Source of the DNA: an uncultured Marinobacter sp.
Lineage (GTDB): Bacteria > Pseudomonadota > Gammaproteobacteria > Pseudomonadales > Oleiphilaceae
Direction: 5' to 3'
Assembly (NCBI RefSeq): GCF_913055835.1
Contig: NZ_CAJXKQ010000028.1
Coordinates: 1-58,265, forward strand
DNA: 58,265 bases
Positions 34,002 to 43,246 of this stretch are shown in pieces; the first letter of the stretch is position 1, and each line of letters opens with the position of its first letter. The notes below the pieces were generated by a model. That model searched no databases. It saw nothing but the letters and a program-made list of their open reading frames with translations, and was not told the DNA's origin. The translations under genes and the position numbers were made by a program.

Positions 34002-35228
34002 ATGAAACAGGAAACAGCTCTGATGCGTGGCCCGAATGACCCGGGCCTTCAGAACCCTGCCCGGCGCACCCTGCTGCTTGGCAGCGCCGGCGCCATGGCG
34101 GCGGTAAGCGTGCTGGGGTTTACACCCCTGGCCAAAGCCGATGAACCGAAGTCGCTGCCGGACTACGCGGCCTGGAAAGAACGCAACGCCCTGATTGTTC
34201 ACAGCACCAACACCATGGAAACCCAACGGGGGGCCATCGGCAATGGCGTCATTACCGCCAGTGACCGCTTGTTTGTGCGCAACAACCTGCCTGCGCCGCC
34301 GGCCTCGGTGACCGACAATCCGGATGTCTGGGAAGTACGGATCGAGGGCGTCAAAAACCCGCAAACCCTGACTGTCGGTGACCTGAAGCAGATGGGCGTG
34401 ACCACCGTTGCGTCTGTATTGCAATGTTCCGGGAACGGCCGGGCATTTTTCCCACACGGCGCAGGTGGCACCCAATGGTCCGTTGGCGCCGCCGGCTGCA
34501 TCATGTGGACCGGTGTACCGCTGAAAGATGTTGTGGAGGCCCTTGGCGGCCCTGTTGACGGCGCCCGTTACATCACCAGTACCGGCGGCGAGACACTGCC
34601 CGAGGGCCTGGACCCGAAAACCGTGATCGTTGAGCGCTCCGTTCCCACCCGAGCCATGGAAAGCGCCCTGCTGGCCTGGGAAATGAACGACGAGCCTTTG
34701 ACCCACACCCACGGTGGCCCGCTGCGCATGGTGGTGCCCGGTTACTACGGCGTGAACAACGTGAAGTACGTCAAGAACGTCGCCTTCACCGAAAACCAGA
34801 CTGACGCCAAGATCCAGGCCTCCGGTTACCGGATTCGTGATGTTGGTGTGAAAGGCGCCCCGGATCAGCCATCCATGTGGGAAATGAACGTTAAATCCTG
34901 GGTAACCGCTCCACTGGAAAGTGGTCGGGCCGGCCGCAACATGATCTACGGCGTGGCTTTCGGTGGCACCGTTGCGCTGGAAAAAGTCGACGTTTCCGTG
35001 GATGGCGGCAAAACCTGGAAGCAGGCTCGTTTCCTGGGACCGGACCTCGGCCCCTATGCCTGGCGACCTTTTGTCCTCGCAGCAGATTTATCGGCTGGTG
35101 AGCACCGGATTGTAAGCCGGGCGACCGACGTGGAGGGCAACACCCAGCCTGAGGGCCGGATCGAGAATGAGCGTGGCTACGGCCACAATGGCTGGAGCGA
35201 CCACGGAGTTACGGTTGCCATCAGTTGA
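34002..35228 (+). CDS. sorA: sulfite dehydrogenase/oxidase molybdopterin subunit (SorA/SoxC-like)
   Basis: A 408-aa periplasmic molybdoenzyme that oxidises sulfite to sulfate. The N-terminus NPARRTLLLGSAGAMAAVSVLG is a twin-arginine-type signal, fitting export of a folded cofactor protein. The Moco domain has the molybdenum-ligating Cys in VLQCSGNGRAFF (about 145) and HTHGGPLRMVVPGYYG. The C-terminal dimerisation domain has VDVSVDGGKTWKQA. A c-type cytochrome gene follows 58 bases on, the usual SorA-SorB pairing. The SoxC name is possible, but no other sox gene is here. Confidence 0.9.
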   Translation: MKQETALMRGPNDPGLQNPARRTLLLGSAGAMAAVSVLGFTPLAKADEPKSLPDYAAWKERNALIVHSTNTMETQRGAIGNGVITASDRLFVRNNLPAPPASVTDNPDVWEVRIEGVKNPQTLTVGDLKQMGVTTVASVLQCSGNGRAFFPHGAGGTQWSVGAAGCIMWTGVPLKDVVEALGGPVDGARYITSTGGETLPEGLDPKTVIVERSVPTRAMESALLAWEMNDEPLTHTHGGPLRMVVPGYYGVNNVKYVKNVAFTENQTDAKIQASGYRIRDVGVKGAPDQPSMWEMNVKSWVTAPLESGRAGRNMIYGVAFGGTVALEKVDVSVDGGKTWKQARFLGPDLGPYAWRPFVLAADLSAGEHRIVSRATDVEGNTQPEGRIENERGYGHNGWSDHGVTVAIS

Positions 35229-35286
35229 TCATTGGTGGAGCCGACCCGGGAACACGGCGACTCCTACCTTTGCGGAAAGCAATAAT

Positions 35287-35607
35287 ATGAGAAAAACTGC
35301 AATACTGGGGGCGCTGACCCTGATCGGTCTGTCGTCCCTGACAATGGCCAGCGACCTCGAGAAAGGAAAACAGGTATTCACTCAGGACGCACAACCTTCC
35401 TGCACAATCTGCCATACGCTGGCTGATGCCGGTTCCGCTGGCGCCGTTGGCCCGGACCTGGATGAACTCAAACCCAGCGAGGAACAGGTGGTTAATGCCG
35501 TAACCAGCGGGGTCGGTATCATGCCGGCGTTCAATGAGTCATTGTCCGAGGAACAGATCCAGGCGGTGGCGCACTATGTAGCCACTGTGACAGGCGGCAA
35601 GAAATAG
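35287..35607 (+). CDS. sorB: sulfite dehydrogenase cytochrome c subunit (SorB-like)
   Basis: A 106-aa periplasmic monohaem cytochrome c that takes electrons from SorA. It has a signal peptide (MRKTAILGALTLIGLSSLTMA), the haem motif CTICH (about 40-44), the Pro/Gly stretch VGPDLDELKP and the distal Met in GIMPAFNESLS. The start at 35287 is chosen for the signal peptide; the frame stays open upstream into sorA but has no reason to be used. Followed by a weak hairpin at 35611-35628. Confidence 0.9.
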   Translation: MRKTAILGALTLIGLSSLTMASDLEKGKQVFTQDAQPSCTICHTLADAGSAGAVGPDLDELKPSEEQVVNAVTSGVGIMPAFNESLSEEQIQAVAHYVATVTGGKK

Positions 35608-35610
35608 AAT

Positions 35611-35628
35611 GGGGGCCACGCGGCCCCC
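35611..35628. terminator. weak bidirectional hairpin between sorB and msrB
   Basis: GGGGGCC, loop ACGC, GGCCCCC between two convergent genes; only two T follow, so termination may be partial. Confidence 0.5.
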
Positions 35629-35636
35629 TTCACTTA

Positions 35637-36062
35637 TCAGGCGTTTTCCTCAAACACCATGGCAACCGAGTTCAGGCAGTAACGCTGCCCGGTCGGCGGC
35701 GGGCCGTCGGGAAAGACATGGCCCAAATGGCTGTCGCAACGTGGGCAGCGTATCTCGGTGCGGGTCATGCCCAGACTGGTGTCTTCGATATACCGGATAT
35801 GTTCCGGATCGAAGGGTTGGAAAAAGCTTGGCCAGCCGGTTCCCGAGTCGAACTTCGAGTCCGAACTGAACAGGGGCAGATCGCAAAGCCGGCAGTGGTA
35901 AACTCCGGCTTTTTTGTTATCCAGTAGCGTTCCGCAGAACGGATGCTCCGTGCCATGGTCGAGCAGCACCCGCCGCTCCTCCGATGTCAGATCCGCAGCT
36001 TTCTCTTCAACCTGCGCTTCGGTCAATGGCGTCAGGTCATAGCCTGCATTGGACACTCCCAT
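35637..36062 (-). CDS. msrB: peptide-methionine (R)-S-oxide reductase MsrB
   Basis: MsrB reduces the R form of methionine sulfoxide in proteins. The 141-aa protein has the zinc-binding pairs CRLCDLPLF (about 76-84) and [12 protein letters not shown], and the catalytic Cys in RYCLNSVAM near the C-terminus. ATG 36062 follows GAGGAGG. It comes directly after msrA on the same strand (11-base gap), so both stereoisomers are repaired from one transcript. Next to sulfite dehydrogenase, though transcribed convergently. Confidence 0.97.
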   Translation of the reverse strand: MGVSNAGYDLTPLTEAQVEEKAADLTSEERRVLLDHGTEHPFCGTLLDNKKAGVYHCRLCDLPLFSSDSKFDSGTGWPSFFQPFDPEHIRYIEDTSLGMTRTEIRCPRCDSHLGHVFPDGPPPTGQRYCLNSVAMVFEENA

Positions 36063-36073
36063 GGTCTGCCTCC

Positions 36074-36727
36074 TCAGGCGGTACTGCCTGTGTCGTTGTC
36101 TGTAAATTCCGGCTTCAGGCGGTCACCATAACTGTCTACGAGCTTTTCCATTTTCGGTGCGGCCACGGCCATGATGTATGGCTGATAGGGATTCCGGGCC
36201 GCAAAATTCTGGTGATACTCCTCCGCCGGGTAAAATGCTTCCAGCGGCTCCAGCGTGGTCACGATCGGATCCGGGTATACCTCCGCCTGATTGAGCTGGT
36301 GGATGTAGGCTTCAGCCACTCGCCGCTGTTCGGCCGTCTCGTAAAACACCGCCGAGCGGTACTGGGTGCCCCGGTCATTGCCCTGGCGATTCAGCTGGGT
36401 GGGATCGTGTGCAACCGAGAAAAACACCTTGAGCAACTCGCCAAAGCTTACCTTGGCCGGATCATAGTGCACGTCCACCACTTCGGCGTGGCCGGTAGTA
36501 CCCGAGCATACGGCCTCGTAATTGGCGGAACTGGCGTGGCCGCCGGCGTAACCGGACTCGACGCTTGTTACTCCATCAATGGCCAGAAAAACGGCTTCTA
36601 CGCACCAGAAGCAGCCTCCGGCCAGCACGACACGCTGTTCGCCCTCGGCCGCGGGCAGATCCTGTTCGGGATCGGGAAAACGGCTACGCGGTACGTTGAG
36701 CCCCGGGATACTGCAGGATGTCGTCAT
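36074..36727 (-). CDS. msrA: peptide-methionine (S)-S-oxide reductase MsrA
   Basis: MsrA reduces the S form of methionine sulfoxide. The 217-aa protein carries the catalytic motif [11 protein letters not shown] (about 38-48), [24 protein letters not shown], and the [15 protein letters not shown] end. ATG 36727 (MTTSCSIPG) is chosen because AGAGGT lies 5 bases upstream; an in-frame ATG at 36820 lacks a site. First gene of msrA-msrB. Confidence 0.97.
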   Translation of the reverse strand: MTTSCSIPGLNVPRSRFPDPEQDLPAAEGEQRVVLAGGCFWCVEAVFLAIDGVTSVESGYAGGHASSANYEAVCSGTTGHAEVVDVHYDPAKVSFGELLKVFFSVAHDPTQLNRQGNDRGTQYRSAVFYETAEQRRVAEAYIHQLNQAEVYPDPIVTTLEPLEAFYPAEEYHQNFAARNPYQPYIMAVAAPKMEKLVDSYGDRLKPEFTDNDTGSTA

Positions 36728-36839
36728 GGTAACCTCTGCGTTCGATTTATCTGCCTTCAACGGCTCGATTGTGGCTGGAAACCCCTGGATTTGCCAACCC
36801 GTCTGCCGACTCCGGAACACGGGCCTATATTTACGCTAA

Positions 36840-38021
36840 TCAGGACAGCAGGATCACTCCTGTCAGCGCACTCAGCGGCGCCAGGAGCCAGACCGGAACC
36901 CGCCATACCGCGAGGCACAGCCAAAAAATCAAAACCAGCCCCAGATCCACTGCACTATGAACCGCCGACGTCCAGACCGGGTCATACAGCGCTGCCAGCA
37001 GCAACCCCACCACACCTGCATTTACCCCGGCCAATGCTGAGCGGGCACGACGATGCTCCCGAAGCCAGCTCCATAAAGGAAGACCGGCGAAGACCAGCAG
37101 GGTTCCGGGCAGGAAAACTGCGATGACGGCGACAACACCTCCGACGACGCCACCCTGGGCACCGCCAAGAAACCCAGAGAAAGTGAACAGCGGACCTGGA
37201 ACCGCCTGAGCCACCCCGTAACCAGCCAGGAAAGTGTCCGCGTCCATGGCACCGGAGGCCACGAAGCCTTCCTGCAACCAGGGCAGCACGACGTGCCCGC
37301 CGCCGAAGACCAGGGCACCAGCCCGGTACATTTCAGCACCGATCCAGCCAAGGCTGCCTGTCGCCAGTGGCAGGAACGAAACCAGCAACAGAATCAGAAA
37401 GGCCCCGGCAAAAAGAGCGGGTTTCCGGGATTGCAGCGGCACATGCAGCGGTTCAGACGCCGCACTGCTCCCTAACTCCAGAAAAGAACCAACGACCCCG
37501 GCAATGGCCAGGGCCAGTATCTGCATCCAGGTTTCGCCCATCATCAGCAGGCTGACGGCAACCAGCAAAGCCAAAGCGATTCTGGGCTGGTCCGGGCACA
37601 GGGTTCGCCCCATCTGCCAGACAGCCTGCGCCACCACCGCCACAACAAACAGCTTGAGGCCGTGTATCCAGCCACCACTGCTGGCCTCGGGCCAGGCGCT
37701 CAACCCCAGCGCAAAGCTGATCATGATCAGTGCTGATGGCAGGGTAAACCCCAGCCATGCCGCAAATGCGCCAGTGTAATGGCCACGCAGGAAGCCGATG
37801 GTCAGGCCCACCTGGCTGGAAGCAGGCCCGGGCAACAGCTGGCACAGGGCCACGACTTCTCCGTAGGCACTGTCTGAGAGCCATCGCCTACGTTTCACAA
37901 ACTCATCGTGAAAGAATCCAAGGTGCGCCGCCGGGCCGCCGAAGGAGGTCAGCCCGAGCCGGAGGAACAACAGGAAAATCTGCCAGGAAGACAGCTCTTC
38001 ATCGCCTGGTGGTGCAGTCAT
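36840..38021 (-). CDS. chrA: chromate transporter ChrA
   Basis: ChrA exports chromate from the cytoplasm and gives chromate resistance. The 393-aa membrane protein has two homologous halves (long-chain CHR type): the first with FLRLGLTSFGGPAAHLGFFHDEFV and CQLLPGPASSQVGLTIGF, the second with AGALVFGGGHVVLPWLQEGFV and GYGVAQAVPGPLFTFSGFLG. ATG 38021 with AGGGGA upstream; the frame to 38072 is rejected. No chrB regulator is next to it. It is divergent from the metallophosphoesterase. Confidence 0.94.
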   Translation of the reverse strand: MTAPPGDEELSSWQIFLLFLRLGLTSFGGPAAHLGFFHDEFVKRRRWLSDSAYGEVVALCQLLPGPASSQVGLTIGFLRGHYTGAFAAWLGFTLPSALIMISFALGLSAWPEASSGGWIHGLKLFVVAVVAQAVWQMGRTLCPDQPRIALALLVAVSLLMMGETWMQILALAIAGVVGSFLELGSSAASEPLHVPLQSRKPALFAGAFLILLLVSFLPLATGSLGWIGAEMYRAGALVFGGGHVVLPWLQEGFVASGAMDADTFLAGYGVAQAVPGPLFTFSGFLGGAQGGVVGGVVAVIAVFLPGTLLVFAGLPLWSWLREHRRARSALAGVNAGVVGLLLAALYDPVWTSAVHSAVDLGLVLIFWLCLAVWRVPVWLLAPLSALTGVILLS

Positions 38022-38186
38022 AAATCCCCTGAGCCTGATTGTCGGACGGCTTGCATGCCAGTGTGTCATCAAACATGAACATTATGTCGTTTTGGTTGCA
38101 TACCTTCGAGGGCCATCCATAATGTGAGACAGGGTTTGCCATTTTGCACATCGGCCATGCCCCGCTCGGCATACAAGGGAAGAAAA

Positions 38187-39161
38187 ATGACGGCAAGGGC
38201 TCGCACACCGGAAAACCAGGATGAACTCCTGGAGTACCGCCTGAGCCTCCGGCTCGGCCCTGTTCACGCCCGCCAAAGGCTCGGCATTGAACGGGAAGCT
38301 GAAGCGAAGGTATTCGGGCAGGATCACAGTTCCTTCCACCTGGAGAACTTGACCACGGCGCCCGGCTTTATCCGTACCTGCCTGCGCATGGTTGGCCTCT
38401 GGGGCCGGGGCCAGAGCAACAGTCGGCGTCTGAACACCGTGCATAATCGCTTCCACCTCCCCGGTCTGCCCGAGGCCTTTGAGGGCTTTCGCATCCTCCA
38501 CCTGACCGATCTGCACGTGGACATGGATGAAGCCAACCTCCAGGCGGTGCTGCGCCAGATCGAACCATTAGACTATGATCTGTGCGTGTTGACCGGCGAT
38601 TACCGGAAACTGACCTGGGGCCCGATCGAAGGCGCCCTGGACGGCATGGCAAGGCTGCGGGACGGAATAAAAGGCAGGCCTTACGCCGTGCTAGGTAACC
38701 ACGACAGCGTTCGCATGGTGCCAGCGCTCGAAGACATGGGTTACCAACTGCTGATGAATGAAATGGCGCCCATTGAGCGCGAAGGCCAGGTCCTTTACTT
38801 GGCAGGCGTCGACGATGCCCACTTCTTCAAGGTCCACAACCTGCATCAGGCCGGAGACAAGATCCCTGCCGGAGGCACCAGCATCCTGCTCAGCCATACG
38901 CCGGAGATCTGGCGCGAGGCCGCCCATGCGGGTTATGACGTCTTTCTCTGTGGCCACACACACGGTGGCCAGATCTGCCTGCCTGGTGGCATACCGGTAA
39001 CTCTGGATTCTGACTGCCCGCGGACCCTCGGGCGAGGCTACTGGCGGATGAACGGCATGCAGGGCTACACCTCACCCGGCGCGGGCACGTCTGTTGTCAA
39101 CGTCCGGCTGAACTGCCCGCCGGAGGTGACCCTTCATACCCTGACCCGGGGGCCGGATTAA
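38187..39161 (+). CDS. calcineurin-like metallophosphoesterase
   Basis: A 324-aa enzyme with the metal-binding motifs in order: ILHLTDLHVD (about 103-112), LCVLTGDYRKL, LGNHDSV, ILLSHTPE and CGHTHGGQICLPGG. These define a two-metal phosphoesterase of the YkuE-like group; some YkuE-like relatives act on UDP-diacylglucosamine or phospholipids, but here the substrate is unknown. The GDYR in place of GDFV/GDxN is a small departure. No membrane helix is evident, only a basic N-terminal region. GGGA precedes ATG 38187. Its stop overlaps the CDP-archaeol-synthase-like gene stop (convergent). Confidence 0.88.
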   Translation: MTARARTPENQDELLEYRLSLRLGPVHARQRLGIEREAEAKVFGQDHSSFHLENLTTAPGFIRTCLRMVGLWGRGQSNSRRLNTVHNRFHLPGLPEAFEGFRILHLTDLHVDMDEANLQAVLRQIEPLDYDLCVLTGDYRKLTWGPIEGALDGMARLRDGIKGRPYAVLGNHDSVRMVPALEDMGYQLLMNEMAPIEREGQVLYLAGVDDAHFFKVHNLHQAGDKIPAGGTSILLSHTPEIWREAAHAGYDVFLCGHTHGGQICLPGGIPVTLDSDCPRTLGRGYWRMNGMQGYTSPGAGTSVVNVRLNCPPEVTLHTLTRGPD

Positions 39162-39640
39162 TGGGGCTGCCGGCGAATCCCGAGACGATAGAGCAGCGGT
39201 GAGCCAAAAATGTTGGAAAGGGTAAAAAGCACCACCACAATCAGCACCACCCAGGCACTGACCGGGAGCCACCACATGGCCAGCAGCATCGGCAGAAGCG
39301 CTTCCGGAATCTGATCCAGCCCGACGGCCCGGGCACTTGAGGCCAGCCCCAGCCGACGCTTGATAAAACTGCTCAGCAAGTCCCCGGCCAGTCCCAGCAG
39401 ACCGAACACGAGCCCGAACACGAATCCCAGACCGGTAAACAGGGCAAACAGCGCGCAGGCGATCGCGCCGGATACCAGGCCCCGCCAGGTTTTACTCTTA
39501 CCAAAAACAGGGCGACCGTCAGGCCACAGACGCCCGCCATCCACCGGCGCCGACCAACGTTTTTTCAATAACCCGGCAGCAACCACCGGCGCTCCGTTGG
39601 CCAACACCAGCATCACAAACAGCTCCAGTGATATCAGCAA
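39158..39640 (-). CDS. CDP-archaeol synthase family membrane protein
   Basis: A 160-aa inner-membrane protein with about 4 hydrophobic segments. The pattern VLANGAPVVAAGLL (about 14-27), VDGGRLWPDGRPVFGKSKTWRG (the SKTW motif, about 34-55), and GLAGDLLSSFIKRRLG matches the CDP-alcohol/CDP-archaeol synthase (former DUF46) family. In archaea this enzyme activates archaetidic acid with CTP; bacterial members are uncharacterised and may use phosphatidate. It starts with TTG at 39640 after GAGGGG; ATG 39613 is possible. It follows fumC on the minus strand only in reading toward the metallophosphoesterase, with no shared operon certain. Confidence 0.82.
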   Translation of the reverse strand: MLISLELFVMLVLANGAPVVAAGLLKKRWSAPVDGGRLWPDGRPVFGKSKTWRGLVSGAIACALFALFTGLGFVFGLVFGLLGLAGDLLSSFIKRRLGLASSARAVGLDQIPEALLPMLLAMWWLPVSAWVVLIVVVLFTLSNIFGSPLLYRLGIRRQPH

Positions 39641-39667
39641 GCGTTTGCGCCCCTCTGTAAAAGCCGA

Positions 39668-41044
39668 TCAGGCGATACCGCCCCGCGTCAGCTTGAGCGG
39701 ATCCATCAACTCCTCGAGCCGTTCACGGCTGAGCCCGCTACGCTCCTCTGCCACATCGATGACCGGACGTCCCGTCTTGTAGGCCTCCTTGGCGATGTCT
39801 GCCGCCAGGCTGTAGCCAATCTCCGGATTCAGCGCCGTTACCAGTACCGGGTTCCGGCCCACGCCGGCGTTCAGGTTGTCGGCGTTTACGGTAAAGTCCT
39901 TGATTGCCTTGTCCGCCAGCATGATGGCCGCGTTAGATAGCAGGTCGGTCATATCCAGCAGGTTACCACCCACCAGGGGCAGCATGACGTTGAGCTGGAA
40001 ATTACCGGACTGCCCGGCGATGGCCACCGCGCTGTCCAGCCCCATCACCTGTGCCCCCACCATGGCAACAGATTCCGGGATCACCGGATTAACCTTGCCC
40101 GGCATGATACTGCTGCCTGGCTGCAATGCCGGAAGGCTGATTTCAGCCAGACCATGAATCGGACCACTGTTCATCCAGCGAAGGTCGTTGGCGATCTTGG
40201 TAAGCACAATGGCCGCGCCGCGCAATTGCGCCGATAGCGCCACCGGGGCATCCACTGCACTCTGGCCGGTAAACTTGTGGTCAAGCGAAGTAAACGGATA
40301 ACCGGTGTTGGAGCGCAGGAACTTGACGAACTGGCCGGAAAATTCCGGTAGCGCATTGATTCCGGTACCCACCGCCGTACCGCCCTGGGGCACCGCCAGC
40401 AATTCATCAGCTGCCGCTTCCACCCGCTTCTCAACGGCCAGCAGCTGCTCGCGCCAGGTTTTCAACTCCTGGCCGAGCGTCACCGGCATGGCATCCATCA
40501 GATGGGTACGACCGGTCTTCACCTGGCTGGAGAATGCCGCCTCCTGCTCGTAGATCACACCGCACAGATGCGACAGCGCTGGCAGCAATTTCTCCTTCGC
40601 GGCAATCACAGCGCTCACATGGATGGCGGTGGGGATCACGTCGTTGGAGCTCTGGCTCATGTTCACGTGATCGTTCGGATGCACCTCGAGCCCCGCGTTA
40701 CGGGCGATGCCGGCAATCACCTCGTTCACATTCATGTTGGTGCTGGTACCGGAGCCGGTCTGGTAGCGGTCCACGGGAAACTGATCCGCGTAATCGCCCT
40801 TCACAATGTCCTCGCAGGCCTGGGCAATCGCATCCCGCAGATCGTTATCCAGCAGACCCAGGCTGGTATTGGCTTCCGCCGCGGCCCGCTTGATCTGGGC
40901 AACTGCTGCAATGAACAGCTGGGGCATGGGCTGGCCACTGACCGGAAAATTCTCAACGGCACGTTGGGTTTGCGCCCCCCAGAGTGCATCAGCAGGTACC
41001 TGGACGTCTCCGAGGCTGTCGGTTTCCGTTCTGAATTCGCTCAT
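39668..41044 (-). CDS. fumC: class II fumarate hydratase
   Basis: FumC interconverts fumarate and malate in the TCA cycle and needs no iron-sulfur cluster, so it is used under oxidative or low-iron stress. The 458-aa protein shows the superfamily motifs GSGTSTNMNVNEV (about 96-108), TGRTHLMDAMPVTLGQE and the signature GSSIMPGKVNPV (about 315-326). It ends 28 bases before the CDP-archaeol synthase-like start, so the two could be co-transcribed. Confidence 0.96.
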   Translation of the reverse strand: MSEFRTETDSLGDVQVPADALWGAQTQRAVENFPVSGQPMPQLFIAAVAQIKRAAAEANTSLGLLDNDLRDAIAQACEDIVKGDYADQFPVDRYQTGSGTSTNMNVNEVIAGIARNAGLEVHPNDHVNMSQSSNDVIPTAIHVSAVIAAKEKLLPALSHLCGVIYEQEAAFSSQVKTGRTHLMDAMPVTLGQELKTWREQLLAVEKRVEAAADELLAVPQGGTAVGTGINALPEFSGQFVKFLRSNTGYPFTSLDHKFTGQSAVDAPVALSAQLRGAAIVLTKIANDLRWMNSGPIHGLAEISLPALQPGSSIMPGKVNPVIPESVAMVGAQVMGLDSAVAIAGQSGNFQLNVMLPLVGGNLLDMTDLLSNAAIMLADKAIKDFTVNADNLNAGVGRNPVLVTALNPEIGYSLAADIAKEAYKTGRPVIDVAEERSGLSRERLEELMDPLKLTRGGIA

Positions 41045-41111
41045 ATTCCCTCCTGTCCGCGCGTGTGCACTATGGGCTTGTTGGCGTGTACGCCAGGGAA
41101 CCGGCCATGGC

Positions 41112-41396
41112 TCAGCCGCCGCCCTGGGATCTCAGCCGGACATGGTCGCAGATGCCCGTAACCTGTTCAAAATTGAGGATCAGGGTGTGAACAGTGTTGG
41201 TGTAGGTGTCGTGCAGGTGAAATTTGTAGCGCTGCTGCTTTTCACCCTTCAAAAAGGCATCGTATTCCCGCACCAGTTCCCGCACATCGCCCCCGGAATC
41301 CTTGCTCCAGGTGGCATTGAACGGGCCCAGAACGGCACCGCCAACCAGGCAGATAGTTACTTCGTGGTTCGTCAGACCATTTTCAGGAACTGTCAT
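41112..41396 (-). CDS. small unknown protein (94 aa)
   Basis: A 94-aa soluble protein I do not recognise. It has a mixed alpha/beta look, with VTICLVGGAVLGPFNATW near the start, an acidic/basic helix (VRELVREYDAFLKGEKQQ) and KFHLHDTYTNTVHTLI. A good ribosome site (AGGGAG) precedes ATG 41396, and codon use resembles its neighbours, which supports a real gene. It precedes fumC by 67 bases on the same strand. No function is inferred. Confidence 0.7.
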   Translation of the reverse strand: MTVPENGLTNHEVTICLVGGAVLGPFNATWSKDSGGDVRELVREYDAFLKGEKQQRYKFHLHDTYTNTVHTLILNFEQVTGICDHVRLRSQGGG

Positions 41397-41479
41397 GGTT
41401 ATCTCCCTTTCGATAAGCCTGTAATCAGTGTAGTACCCGGGAGCAATTCCTGTATCAGGGTGGGCGTAGAGGGGGGGCC

Positions 41480-43246
41480 TCAGGCGGGCGCAGACGTCAG
41501 CAGGCTGGTCATCAGGGCCCTGAGCCGGTTGGGTTTCACAGGCTTGTTCAGGATCGGCAGGTACTGGGCCCGCAATATTTTGCGGGTATCGTCGCTGCGA
41601 TCTGCGGTAATTATCGCGGCGGGAATATCCCTGCCAAGGTGTCGGCGAACACCGTTTACGGCGTCGTAGCCGGTTTTCTCATTGTTCAGGTGGTAGTCCG
41701 CGAGGATGAGGGCAGGAATCCGGCCGGTTCGCTCCAGGGCCTCCACGGCTTCGGTCTTGCTGGCGGCCGTCAGCACCTCGCAGCCCCATCGCTCAAGCAG
41801 CAACTGCATGCTTTCGAGCACCGCCGGCTCATTGTCGATTACCAGCACCGGTACACCCTCAAAACCCTCGGCGAAATTCTGGAGCGAATCTGAGCGAGCC
41901 ACATCCGGTCTGGCCTGGGCGGGTTCGAGCGGCAGTGTCAGCACAAAGCGGGAGCCACGCCCGGGCCGTGACGATACGTCGATTTCATATCCCAGCACCC
42001 GCACCATACGTTCCACGATGGCCAGTCCCAGGCCCACGCCCTGCCGGCCGCCGGTACCCTGCGGTAACAGCTGGTGAAACTCGGTAAAAATGTCCCGGAG
42101 CTTGTCTTCCTCAATGCCGACACCGGTGTCCCAGACTTCAATCCGCAGCCGGTCGCCCCTGGTTCTGAGAGCCATCACCACACCGCCTTTGCGAGTGTAG
42201 CGGAAGGCATTGCTCAGCAGATTGCGAAGGATCCGGGTCAGCATGCGCTGATCCGTCCGGACCATGGCGGGTATCGTGCGGACCCGGAAGCCCAGGTCGG
42301 CATTCGCCGCAACCGCCTCGAACTCTTCGCCGAGGGATCTGGCCAGGGCGGCCACATCGGTATAAACCAGATCAGGCTTCATTGCCTGCTGATCAAGCTT
42401 GGAGATATCCAGCAGGTCCGCCAGCAGGTCCTCGGCGCCCTCCAGAGCCCGATGCACCTGGTGGACCATGCGGGTTTCCTGTTCGGGAAGCGTGCTGTCC
42501 TGCAGCGCGGAAATCATCAACCGGGCGGCGTTCAGGGGCTGGAGCAGATCATGGCTGGCTGCCGCAAGGTATTTGTCCTTGCTGCGATTGGCCTCCTTGG
42601 CGGCCTCCATGGCAATGACCAGCTCACGTTCAACTTTCTCCCGCTCCTCGATCTGGTAGCGCAGGCCTACATTGGCATTCTGCAGTGCCTCGGTGCGCTC
42701 TTCCACACGCCGCTCCAGAGTGGCGTTCAACTGCTCCAGCTTTTGCCGGGCCAGAACCCTTTCCGTGATGTCCGCGACGAAGGCTTCCACTACTTCCGGC
42801 CCAAGGTCCGGGCGCCTCAACAGGGTGACGGCAACGTGTACCGGCGTCCGGTCCGCGCGCTGGAAACGGGTCTCTCGGGCACTCAGACTGCCTTCATCAA
42901 GCAGTTCCTGGCGTATGGCGTCGAATTCGCTGGAACTGCAGAACAGCTGTTCCCGGAGCCGGATGACCTTTTCCGTGAGCGCCTCAGGACTGTCGTAACC
43001 GCAGATTCTGGCCATGGCCGGATTGCAGGCCAGAAAACCGCCGCGCAGGTTGGCCTGGAAGATACCGTGAAGGGCGTTCTCGAACAGCCACTTGTAGCGA
43101 TTGCGCTCCTGTTCGAGTTCGTCAATCCGATCCTGCAGGGCCGGATAATAGTTCTTGCGGACGGACTGGCTGCCCAGCCCGAGAAGATCGCCAATTCCGT
43201 AGCTGTTGTCCTGTTCGCCGTCCTTGCTGTCAGAGGGCTTCTTCAT
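41480..43246 (-). CDS. ercS: PAS-containing hybrid sensor histidine kinase (ErcS-like)
   Basis: A 588-aa cytoplasmic hybrid kinase: coiled-coil start, a PAS domain (about 55-170, LFENALHGIFQANLRGGFLACNP), a coiled coil and the HisKA domain with phospho-His in AAASHDLLQPLNAAR. The ATPase domain (NLLSNAFRYTR, DTGVGI, GVGLGLAIVERM) is followed by a receiver with Asp in LILADYHLNNEKTG. In Pseudomonas aeruginosa the ErcS' kinase lies beside ercA and pqqH and takes part in control of ethanol oxidation; the same order here supports the name. ATG 43246 with AGG upstream overlaps the ercA stop by 17 bases, so they are coupled. No partner regulator is in the window. Confidence 0.82.
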   Translation of the reverse strand: MKKPSDSKDGEQDNSYGIGDLLGLGSQSVRKNYYPALQDRIDELEQERNRYKWLFENALHGIFQANLRGGFLACNPAMARICGYDSPEALTEKVIRLREQLFCSSSEFDAIRQELLDEGSLSARETRFQRADRTPVHVAVTLLRRPDLGPEVVEAFVADITERVLARQKLEQLNATLERRVEERTEALQNANVGLRYQIEEREKVERELVIAMEAAKEANRSKDKYLAAASHDLLQPLNAARLMISALQDSTLPEQETRMVHQVHRALEGAEDLLADLLDISKLDQQAMKPDLVYTDVAALARSLGEEFEAVAANADLGFRVRTIPAMVRTDQRMLTRILRNLLSNAFRYTRKGGVVMALRTRGDRLRIEVWDTGVGIEEDKLRDIFTEFHQLLPQGTGGRQGVGLGLAIVERMVRVLGYEIDVSSRPGRGSRFVLTLPLEPAQARPDVARSDSLQNFAEGFEGVPVLVIDNEPAVLESMQLLLERWGCEVLTAASKTEAVEALERTGRIPALILADYHLNNEKTGYDAVNGVRRHLGRDIPAAIITADRSDDTRKILRAQYLPILNKPVKPNRLRALMTSLLTSAPA

